A model generated the notes under the pieces. It did no database searches and was not told the DNA's origin. It saw nothing but the letters and a program-made list of their open reading frames with translations. Below, piece after piece: positions 47,239 to 55,706 of a stretch of DNA of 64,000 nt. This stretch comes from Pseudeuparius sepicola (taxonomy: Eukaryota; Arthropoda; Insecta; Coleoptera; Anthribidae). The position numbers and the translations under genes are program-made. The stretch lies in the NCBI GenBank assembly GCA_963920635.1, contig OY987305.1, positions 9,215,153-9,279,152 on the forward strand. Direction: 5' to 3'. Position 1 is the stretch's first letter. The number at the start of each line of letters is the position of its first letter.

Positions 47239-49920
47239 TTATATATCTACTAAAGACGATAGTCCCTTATATTTACTGTTCAAATTGCTTGTATATTTCT
47301 AATTTAACAACAATGTGTTGTACCCAGGTGATATCTACTTTGATTAAGTTCGACCAAGGTATCTGATATTAAGCATAGTGGCTGTATAATAATATTTTTT
47401 AGTGATTTTTATTAGTTTTACAATTATGTAGCTTGTATTCGGTCTTTTAAATAAATTCAAGTTAGTTAGATGAAGCGTAAAAGTCAAGTAATTTTATTAG
47501 TTCGTGTTTACCCATCACAAGTTTGTGCTCTTTTATATATATATATTTATGCATTGTAAGATGGCAACAATAACATCGTTTAGGGTGCGTAGCTGTAATT
47601 AGTCTTTAGATTTAATTTTAACAGAATGCATTGAAACCAGTGCCTTGATCTCACATGTCTTAAAGGCCGCGATTATTTTATTTTTTCATTTCTATTGATT
47701 TTTCCTAGTACATATAAATCGATGATATAAAGTAATCAATCAGGTCAATAATAGAACAAACAGATCTGCGTTAAAAATTTACCAATTGCCATAGATCTTC
47801 CTGGCCTGGCAAAAAACAATTTACTACTATTATATATCTCTAGTGTTGATATGTGTTATAAACAAAATTAAATGTCATTCGAAATTTAGTCAAGCTGTTG
47901 AAACACGAGTGGGCATTTTTTTAGAGTTCTATCAAAGCCTTCCATGAACAATGCGATTTTCAATAAATGATAAAAATGGTTTGCAAGCGCATGGGCATAT
48001 TTAGGTCCTGCTATTCCATAATACTTATTATTATTTGTTTATTTTATTTATTTGCTTTTACCCCTGGGTACACTCATGTTACAATTCGATTACAGGTTTT
48101 TTAAAAAAGCTAATGTATACATAATATTACGCTGGTGATTGAAACGCATTTAATAATTTAGGTTAGGTGACCGTACTGAATTTTAATATTTCAAATCTTC
48201 CTAATTTACAACGTATATTAATATAAAAAGAGTAATTATTGTACATGTTGATTTGTACTGGAAAAATTTCCCCGATTATCTTGTAATTTCTGTTATACAT
48301 ATTTAGATTAGTTCCTTAAAAATAAGTTATTTTATAACTAATATTATTTTGCGAACGTTGAAGGAATATGATATCATGCTGTAATTCAGCGCTTCATAAA
48401 ATATTTATGTAATTAGAATTTCTGTTGTATATAGTATTTTAAAATTATTTTTTTGTTTTATATTTCGTTACCTTGATTTCTTAGAGAATAATGTAATCGT
48501 ACTTGAAGCAAAGCGAGTGGAAGAGGAGCAAACGGGAAAATGAATATGTATTGGCTACCTATTTACTTGCTAATATCCATTTTCTGTTGACTGTAATAAC
48601 CTGTAAATCAAATACCCACGAAATTTCCGAACGTATACTGGTATCTTTTAATAACTGTTCAAGATGGAAACCAGAGCCTAGGTTATTTTGTTTATGTAAT
48701 TACCATGTAGTTTATTAGCATTATACCATAAGTAATATTAATGATATTAATTGCTTCAAGTGTGACAGCACAATATTTTAGGTACTTTTTGATGTTAATA
48801 TTATGTACAAATAATAGTTTGATGAAGTTCTCTCCGATGTTGTATGATATATCATGTACTACCTAATCGTATTCTAACTTTAAATGGAAAATCAAGCATG
48901 TCACACATAGTGTGTGGCCTCAAAAGGTTTCCAGGTATTTGATATTTGCGTTTAAATTCGTTTTGGGTTTCCAAAACATAAAATACTCAATAAAGCAACT
49001 ATAAATATCTGTATATCTTAGGTTTAAGTGAAATGTTAACTAAATGAATAGGTCTTAGGAACTCGACCCCCTCACAAGAACCTGTAACAATAAATTTTAG
49101 AGTGAGAATCGACTGTTAAATATTTGGAAACCTACAAGAGATAAATTTACCAATAAATGTGAAATTGTTTCATATCCTTGCATTGACGTTGGTTTTGTTA
49201 TTTTTCCTCAAAAATTCTACTTTTACGGGATAAAATATAAATAATTTATCCTTAAACAATTGCGTTTTCCTATTAATCCAAACCATATCATTTAAAAATT
49301 GTCAGCAACGTATAAAATATTCAAGGGTTATGCCAAATTATAGTGTTATTGATATTAACAGTCTTAATATTCATTTATGTCGTAATGAAAACAAATGACA
49401 CTATGTTGAATAAAATGTATGTACTTAATACTCATCTGGTTGACAATACATAGATATAAATCTATTATAGGTATTCACCTAAAATTGTTACAAATAAGGT
49501 ATAAATGTATGTATATTGCGAAGATATGTTTTTATTATATGATTAAAATTTTAATGTAATCTCTATGATATAACCACATAAATAAATATCTATCTTGTTG
49601 TTCTTACATTTAAATATTGAATTTCAAAATGTGCCCACGGTTAGTAACGTTTTGCTAACCGCGGATACAACACGTTGATCTTATCTTGAATAGGTGTTTT
49701 TGGCACATTACAGCTTATTATTTCATCTATTGTGAGGACCCTATAGCAATAATTAGTTTTTCGAAAACGTAGTCTGTTATTCTTCATTTAAATTTTATGA
49801 AAATGTGATATTTAAATTATTCTACACACAAGTCATTTTGCAGAAGTTACCAAATATTGAAATATTGTTAACAGTCAATGTGTATAATTTAAACGAATAA
49901 ATGTTACTACAGTATTGGTG
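47239..49920 (+). other. Probable Endophilin A 3' UTR and flank
   Basis: After the stop at 47,236-47,238 the DNA is AT-rich, largely free of foldback elements and dotted with AATAAA signals on the plus strand (47,450; 48,989; and several from 49,085 to 49,900). The repeat-poor character fits a long transcribed 3' UTR with alternative ends, but the true end cannot be read from sequence. Confidence 0.4.
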
Positions 49921-51381
49921 CATTAAGAAGTTGGTCGCTCTTATTCTTTCCATTTTGGTTTTGCTTTTTTTTTTTCATTTTCTCAACCACAAACCACAGA
50001 ACTTTCGATGTGAACGAGATTAAATACTAGAATTTTATTTCCAACCTAAAGGAACACGAAAGTACAAAGAAGAAAAACGCTTTAAACTTTTGTCTGATCT
50101 TTTTTGTCTCCATTAGCATTGGATAATTTTATGTTGAATTCCCTGTGGCTTTTGTCCAATACATTTTAACTGGTGGTAATCGAAGCCTAACTTTATTAAT
50201 GGCCTGAAAACAGTATTTTTACAAACTTTTAATTGAGTTCTCCACCAGAATTAAAAGTGGAACGATTCTTTCTAACTTTTATTCAAACACGTAGAATATT
50301 AAGCATCTCATTGAGTGTTAAGACGCGAGTTTACTTAACTTTTAAAGTTCATTTGATTACATTAGATAATATAAATATACAGCTCTAAGGAAGCTACGTA
50401 CGTCACTTTGAAAATTAGTTAATTTTTGGCACAATCAAAATTTTGGTTAAATTAAGTTGTGGTTGTACAATTTCATTTTATTTTAACAAAAAATGTTACA
50501 AGAGAATATGAATATCAAAGACAAAAATTCGTTTGGGTAGGGTAGGCATTAGTTTACAAGAATACATTGATGATTCGAACTCCTTTTTCAGACAAGCACT
50601 TAAAACATGAGAATACTACTGTCTAATTAAAATTTATTAAACTTGTACTCGAAATAATTTTGTTTCTCCAATTTTGCTGCTTTGACGGACAATGAATAGT
50701 GTCCGGCTCTTGTAGCCTGTTCTACAATTTCTGGTGGAGGTAAATTCTCAATTTCACTATCATTTTCACACATACGTTTAGTTCCCACATATCTCCAAGG
50801 CCAACTGTTTCTAAACTTTTAATTACGGTTTTGAGAGACTCTTTAATACAGATTTAAAAAATGTATCTATTATTCGTCATTGTCATTGCAATCTATGATA
50901 TAGACTGAATATTGGCAAAGATCATAATAATCAAGCATGATCTTTGATATTGACTAACTGAGCATTCCTATCGGTTTTAAACTTTTGTTATATTGAACAC
51001 CATATAATCAATATCTAACAGATAGAAAGAAAATCCCTAATACGAGAGAAGAAAAACGACATTTTTACTAAATCTACCATTCCTATTTTCTCACTCATTT
51101 TGCGCCCCACAAAAAACGTAAAAACAAAAACGTGGCAATTTTGGATAGCTAGGTGACGCTAAAAAGGAAATTGGCATCCATGGCCAACTTGTCACGCAAT
51201 ATTTAAAAAACTCACATTATTGGCAAAACTATTAGCAGTCATAGCATGTTCATTGTAAAAGATAGAAGAAAACTTTTATATTGAAAATTTATGACACTGA
51301 GAAGGTTTACGCAACTGGGTGCTTAGTAGGGAATCCAATCACGGGATCCAATGATTTTTCCAATCACGAGGTCCCGGGATT
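49921..51381. other. Flank of the LTR element
   Basis: AT-rich, with a short coding-like remnant at 50,627-50,810. A GC-containing patch at 51,325-51,381 (AATCACGGGATCCAATG and GGTCCCGGGATT) has counterparts beyond the LTR element at 55,707-55,725 and 56,396-56,475. Confidence 0.35.
50627..50810 (-). pseudogene. Coding-like 3' exon or remnant, unrecognised
   Basis: After an acceptor-like AGTTTAG, a 60-residue frame runs from NSWPWRYVGTKR through LPPPEIVEQATRAGHYSLS to YFEYKFNKF and a stop; AATAAA overlaps the last codons. The composition (Trp-rich start, balanced charges, PPPEIVEQA) looks like real protein, but I recognise no family. No upstream exon was found before the LTR element, so it may be a transposon tail or the last exon of a lost gene. 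Confidence 0.3.
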
Positions 51382-51385
51382 ACAA

Positions 51386-51649
51386 TGCAATCACCCTTGT
51401 TCGGTGATCATTTGTAGGTGGTTAAAGCAAGTGAACACGTTGAGGTTTTTAGACAGACTATATTGTATGAAATGAATTCAGTACACAACCTAATGTTGTA
51501 ACTTATAAGTAAGCACTTATTGTTTATAAACTAATACGAAACAATCCTAATTACCTACATAATGATTTACGTCGACAGAGGAATGGTGCTGGCCATATTT
51601 GGTAATGTTGTTATAATATTTGTTACGTAGCTTGTGTTGATCCAGTACA
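51386..51649 (-). repeat. 3' LTR
   Basis: 264 bp, with TG...CA ends in element orientation. It appears identical to the other LTR. The outer edge abuts the ACAA duplication; the inner edge abuts the polypurine tract. Confidence 0.92.
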
Positions 51650-51657
51650 CCTCCCCT
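51650..51657 (-). promoter_or_regulatory. Polypurine tract
   Basis: AGGGGAGG directly precedes the 3' LTR in element orientation, the usual plus-strand DNA priming site. A poly-T run lies about 10 nt further inside. Confidence 0.7.
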
Positions 51658-51727
51658 GGCGATGAGAAAAAAAAAATACGCAAAACATTAAGTTTTTTTT
51701 TTTTCATACCACTATCTAAAACTATAT

Positions 51728-53173
51728 CTAAGTATAATATAACTTAATTCTATTTTTATGCACTTTAATGTCTTTATTATTAATTTTTAAAATCACATTT
51801 GGATTTTCATCTCGTACTACCTCGTAAGGACCTGTATATAAGGGATCCATTTTAGCATTTCTACTTTCATTAAAAATAAGTACTTTATCTCCTGACTTGT
51901 AAAAAATTTCGTTTCTTTTTTCATCTAATGTTTCTTTCCTTTTTTGTTTTGATACCAATAAGTTATTTCTAGCGTCATGGCAAGCATTTTGTATACGATA
52001 TTTTAGTTCTTTAGAATAGTTTCCGAAGTTATACAAAGGATCTATGTTATCCGAAATGCTTAAAGGTATTTGATTCAGCTTTCCAAATACAAGTTCGTAT
52101 GGTGTATGTTTGGTTTCAGTATGTACAGTATTATTAAATGCAAAACACCAATATGGTAACCATGTACTCCAATTACGAGTGTATTTAGAAACTTGAATTC
52201 TTAAATAAGCTCCTAAATGTTTATGTGAATTTTCTAAAGCTCCTAATGTTTCATGATGGTGAGCAGTGGAGTTTAAAGTTTTTATGCCTAACAACTTACA
52301 CGATTCTTGAAACACATTAGCTATAAATTCTTTTCCTTGATCAGTAACAACTTCTCTTGGAATACCATAACGTAAAATAAAATTTTCAACAAAGGATTTC
52401 GAAACTATATCTGCTTCTTTTGACAACAAAGGATAACATTCGATAAATTTACTGAGTTCACATTGGATTGTTAATATATAAGAATTTTCATCAATATCAT
52501 TTTTAATGGGGCCTACTAAATCAAGATAGATTTTTTGAAATGCTGAGGTAGCCGTTGTCGTTATTGTTATTGGTTGTTTATTTACTCTTCCATACTTACA
52601 CCTCTGACAATCGTCACATTTTTTTACAAATTCCTCAATATCTTTCTTTAACCTTGACCAATGATAATATTTTTTAATATTATTATACATTCGGTTTGTT
52701 CCGGAATGTCCTCCTGTAGGCAGGTTATGAAAGTCATTAAGTATTAATTGCTGAACTTCTTTATTTTCTATTCGTTTTACACCTTGAATAATACTTATTT
52801 TGATAATACCGGTATTTATTATGTCTTGTTTATATCGCGATAAATGTTTAATAAATTCATTACTTTGCGCATTCTTTATAATATATAATTCTTTTATTTC
52901 ACAATTTTTACAAATTTTCGCAAGTTCCCTCAACGATGTACCTAAGTCAAACGTTGATCGGTAATCTTGGTTGAAATAAATAATTTGGGTTAACTCATCA
53001 TATATATAGTCATCATTTGTTGATTTATTTGATTGTGCACTATTTCCACAAATTTTATTTTTACATTCAATAAATAAATTTTTGTCTATCGGCCGTAATT
53101 CTACGCTATCAACAGGACGGTTTAAAACTTCTACGAGTCCGGGGTGATCAAGCCTTTCCTCAGTAATAGTCAT
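51728..53173 (-). CDS. Integrase of the LTR element (no RT attached)
   Basis: 481 codons. The first 25 or so residues include LNRPVDSVEL, resembling the RNase H/integrase junction (ALSRPxD). An integrase tether region follows. The zinc-binding HHCC motif comes next (GGHSG, then CDDCQRCK). The DDE core has LDLVGP, VVTDQG and an E in TLGALENSHK, and a C-terminal GPYEVV domain follows. No reverse transcriptase (YxDD) or RNase H motif is found. The ATG at 53,173 lies inside the protease frame, in a different phase. The frame is intact to the stop next to the polypurine region, fitting a recent insertion. Confidence 0.9.
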   Translation of the reverse strand: MTITEERLDHPGLVEVLNRPVDSVELRPIDKNLFIECKNKICGNSAQSNKSTNDDYIYDELTQIIYFNQDYRSTFDLGTSLRELAKICKNCEIKELYIIKNAQSNEFIKHLSRYKQDIINTGIIKISIIQGVKRIENKEVQQLILNDFHNLPTGGHSGTNRMYNNIKKYYHWSRLKKDIEEFVKKCDDCQRCKYGRVNKQPITITTTATSAFQKIYLDLVGPIKNDIDENSYILTIQCELSKFIECYPLLSKEADIVSKSFVENFILRYGIPREVVTDQGKEFIANVFQESCKLLGIKTLNSTAHHHETLGALENSHKHLGAYLRIQVSKYTRNWSTWLPYWCFAFNNTVHTETKHTPYELVFGKLNQIPLSISDNIDPLYNFGNYSKELKYRIQNACHDARNNLLVSKQKRKETLDEKRNEIFYKSGDKVLIFNESRNAKMDPLYTGPYEVVRDENPNVILKINNKDIKVHKNRIKLYYT

Positions 53174-53696
53174 TTTTTCCTGTTGTAGGTTTCTTTGGAA
53201 AAATTACACACTCGTCCGTTTGATCACTTGAGCAGTATTTTATTATTTCGCTTCTGGGTGGAATAGACATATAACAGTCATAATCAGATATTATTGGTGC
53301 TAATACATCACAGTCATTATTCCAAAAAGAAAACAAAAATTTTTCATAATTTAAATTTGCCTTATGTTGAATGAAAAAATCCATACCTAAAACTCCTTGA
53401 AAATCTGTATTAAATTCAAGAATATAGAATTCATGTTTAATTTTTGCATTAGCTATCGAAAAAGATAATTTTACAACTCCTGTTGAAACTATATTTCCAC
53501 CTAAACCTTTTACACGTATCTTTTTAGATGTATCAACACTATCAGTTTTTTGTACACTTTCTGAAAAAATTACGCTAATACTAGCTCCAGTGTCCAACAA
53601 GAACAACATATCTCGCATTCCACATTTCACACGTACAAAATTCATTCCCTTTAACTCTAAAAACACACATTCTTCTTCAATCTCTCGTTTAGACAC
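53160..53696 (-). CDS. Retroviral-type aspartic protease of the LTR element
   Basis: 179 codons in the +1 frame relative to Gag. The catalytic triplet is in LFLLDTGASISVI (near residues 30-42), and the flap and C-terminal GVLGMDFF motif fits retropepsins. After IPPRSEI, where reverse transcriptase normally begins, only about 30 residues remain before a stop. The frame has no ATG at its first codon (GTG), so expression by frameshifting near AAAAATTTTTTC is likelier than independent initiation (inference). It overlaps the integrase frame by 14 nt. Confidence 0.85.
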   Translation of the reverse strand: MSKREIEEECVFLELKGMNFVRVKCGMRDMLFLLDTGASISVIFSESVQKTDSVDTSKKIRVKGLGGNIVSTGVVKLSFSIANAKIKHEFYILEFNTDFQGVLGMDFFIQHKANLNYEKFLFSFWNNDCDVLAPIISDYDCYMSIPPRSEIIKYCSSDQTDECVIFPKKPTTGKNDYY

Positions 53697-54912
53697 GAAA
53701 AAATTTTTGCTGCGTTTCGCTTACACTACTTGTTTCTCCTATTGAATTAAAACCTTCAGTTCCCGATGCGTCTGCAAAATAAGCTTGGTGACCTGTACTT
53801 CGATTGTTGCGCTGCTGTCCCCGGTAATTAGCACGACCTCGACTAATTCCGCGACCATGACATCGAAAGTTTCTAGTACCACTAAAATTTCGCTGAGTGC
53901 TGTTTACATTGTTTTGAGCGTTCCTGTTACTATTATTGTACTGTCTAGACCTATTGAATCTGCCTCTCATACCATGATTACTAAATCTGTTATTATTTCG
54001 TGTCCGCATATGAAAAAACCCGGATTGATTACTAGATATTAACCTTTCTTCATCCTTGGCACCTACTATAGCCTCTTTTAAAGTAGCGTAATTTCTAGCT
54101 TTTATAACGGTGCGAAGCTCACTATTTTTTAAACCGTTTGAAAAAACATTTATGGCAAGTTTTTCGTTTGCTACTCGTAGTATTGCCGCGTTATTACTAT
54201 TCCCGTCAGCTTGAGCTATTGTAAGATTCACGAATAAATCTTCTATAATTTGCGCATAGTTATCAATTGTTTTGCCTTCTTGCTTAGCGCTGTGAAGTGT
54301 GCTTGCAAGTGCTGTGGCTGATTTTTTACTAACCAAATGGGTTCGCATATCGTTTACTAAATCGTCAACCGTATTATAAGTTCTATCAAGCCTAAGCTTT
54401 GCATTTTGGGATAACCTAGCTTTCAAAACATAACTAATCATTAATTTTTGACCATTCTCGTCCAATAACTCGCTGTATAACTCAATGGCATCAATTAATT
54501 GTTTTGTGGTATCCTCAGTACCGTCCATAAGAGGTAGTAACGAAGACGCTGTTCGTAAATCGAACTTTTCGGTCATTTTTACAGTTTGAATTTCTCTTAT
54601 TTCTACCTGACTATCTTGACTACTTAAATTACCTAATATATTTAAAAGTAAATGTCTAGAATGATAAATATATTTTTCGATTTCTTTAAAGTACGAATTG
54701 ATAACTTGTATCTCTTCTGGCTTCCTATCAACTTTAGCAACTTTTGACTTTATTTTCGTAAATTCATCCTCTAATAAACCTACTTCTAATAATAATTTGT
54801 TTAGCCTAATCTGGTTTTCTCGCCTATCTAATGGTTCTTTGCTAACCTTACCATAAAACTTTTTTACGGATTCTAATTGTTCCTTTAAATTTTCCAATTC
54901 TATAATATTCAT
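53689..54912 (-). CDS. Gag of the LTR retrotransposon
   Basis: 407 codons, intact. The N-terminal third is charged and helical. The middle (about 150-300) resembles 412/mdg1-type Gag, with DGTEDTTKQLIDAIELY, KQEGKTIDNYAQ and a KARNYATLKEAI block. The C-terminal part (about 300-370) is rich in Arg, Asn and Gly (RGRFNRSRQYNN, GRGISRGRANYRG). No Cys-Cys-His-Cys zinc knuckle is present, so RNA binding probably relies on this RG-rich tail. The end overlaps the protease frame by 8 nt, in the +1 frame, at an A5T6 run. Confidence 0.85.
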   Translation of the reverse strand: MNIIELENLKEQLESVKKFYGKVSKEPLDRRENQIRLNKLLLEVGLLEDEFTKIKSKVAKVDRKPEEIQVINSYFKEIEKYIYHSRHLLLNILGNLSSQDSQVEIREIQTVKMTEKFDLRTASSLLPLMDGTEDTTKQLIDAIELYSELLDENGQKLMISYVLKARLSQNAKLRLDRTYNTVDDLVNDMRTHLVSKKSATALASTLHSAKQEGKTIDNYAQIIEDLFVNLTIAQADGNSNNAAILRVANEKLAINVFSNGLKNSELRTVIKARNYATLKEAIVGAKDEERLISSNQSGFFHMRTRNNNRFSNHGMRGRFNRSRQYNNSNRNAQNNVNSTQRNFSGTRNFRCHGRGISRGRANYRGQQRNNRSTGHQAYFADASGTEGFNSIGETSSVSETQQKFFRV

Positions 54913-55107
54913 TTGCCTATCTAACTTAAAATTTGAAATACACAGTTCTAACCTTAAACATCAATTTCTGTGCCGTTTTTTCCTCCAAGAGCTGCTTTGA
55001 GGGCTTCTGGTCCAAAACCCACGTTGCGAACTAGAGGCATTACGCCACTCTAGCCCGTTCCCACGATGCCAGCCACCGGTGTGGTACGGCCAGTTGACGA
55101 ACTCTGC

Positions 55108-55338
55108 TTACGCGATTTCTTGGCTTCTTATAATTTCCCTACGAATCTTCCGCTCCAATTTCTTCTTTCCGCGTAAATAGCAATATGCGACTACTATTGC
55201 TAGGACTAGTGCTACAGCTATCAGTGCGACAACTTCTCCTAGGGAAACTCCTCTCTGAATCTCTTGTGAAGTGGTAGAACCTCCGCTATTGCCTGCTTGT
55301 GCGATAATTACCTCTTCTTTTGATTCTTTTAAACCCAT
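55108..55338 (-). CDS. Small leader ORF: predicted acylated single-pass membrane protein
   Basis: 76 codons between the primer-binding site and Gag, starting at 55,338 with A at -3. The N-terminus MGLKES fits the N-myristoylation pattern MGxxxS. A hydrophilic Gly/Ser/Thr stretch follows, then a clear membrane helix at residues 36-55 (VVALIAVALVLAIVVAYCYL). The tail is strongly basic (RGKKKLERKIRR, 56-67). Orientation would be C-terminus inside by the positive-inside rule. Small ORFs before Gag are known in 412, but I recognise no match. It stays open in a young element, which hints at function, though 76 codons can survive by chance. Confidence 0.5.
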   Translation of the reverse strand: MGLKESKEEVIIAQAGNSGGSTTSQEIQRGVSLGEVVALIAVALVLAIVVAYCYLRGKKKLERKIRREIIRSQEIA

Positions 55339-55352
55339 TTCCAGTTATTTTC

Positions 55353-55430
55353 GTTGGCAGATCGGCGTTGGCAGGTTTGAGTTGGCAGGTTTGCGTTGGC
55401 AGGTTTGAGTTGGCAGGTTTGCGTTGGCAG
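55353..55430 (-). repeat. Six-copy 14-bp tandem array in the LTR-element leader
   Basis: GTTGGCAG (plus strand) occurs at 55,353, 55,367, 55,381, 55,395, 55,409 and 55,423, exactly 14 bp apart. It ends right beside the primer-binding site. The spacers alternate between GTTTGA and GTTTGC. Confidence 0.85.
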
Positions 55431-55438
55431 GGTCGCCA
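55431..55438 (-). promoter_or_regulatory. tRNA primer-binding site
   Basis: TGGCGACC follows the 5' LTR with no gap and is complementary to a tRNA end GGTCGCCA. As I recall, 412/mdg1 elements use tRNA-Arg with this ending; a tRNA-Arg assignment is therefore likely but not proven. Confidence 0.7.
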
Positions 55439-55702
55439 TGCAATCACCCTTGTTCGGTGATCATTTGTAGGTGGTTAAAGCAAGTGAACACGTTGAGGTT
55501 TTTAGACAGACTATATTGTATGAAATGAATTCAGTACACAACCTAATGTTGTAACTTATAAGTAAGCACTTATTGTTTATAAACTAATACGAAACAATCC
55601 TAATTACCTACATAATGATTTACGTCGACAGAGGAATGGTGCTGGCCATATTTGGTAATGTTGTTATAATATTTGTTACGTAGCTTGTGTTGATCCAGTA
55701 CA
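55439..55702 (-). repeat. 5' LTR
   Basis: 264 bp, TG...CA ends. A TTTATAAACAATAAG segment in the middle could supply TATA-like or polyadenylation functions. The inner edge abuts the primer-binding site; the outer edge abuts ACAA. Confidence 0.92.
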
Positions 55703-55706
55703 ACAA

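Larger units (their letters stand above)
51386..55702 (-). mobile_element. Ty3/gypsy-type LTR retrotransposon lacking RT and RNase H
   Basis: This 4,317-bp element runs on the minus strand. Its 264-bp LTRs (51,386-51,649 and 55,439-55,702) start TGTACTGG and end GATTGCA in element orientation, and I could find no difference between them. ACAA flanks both ends (51,382-51,385 and 55,703-55,706). A primer-binding site (TGGCGACC) and a polypurine tract (AGGGGAGG) sit where expected. Frames in order: leader membrane ORF, Gag, protease, integrase. Reverse transcriptase and RNase H are missing between protease and integrase, so this copy needs trans help to replicate. Domain order and Gag style suggest the 412/mdg1 group (inference). 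Confidence 0.93.

Noticed and set aside
55353..55430. CRISPR-like regular repeat
   Set aside because: Six 8-bp units with 6-bp spacers inside an LTR-element leader in a eukaryote; a simple tandem repeat.
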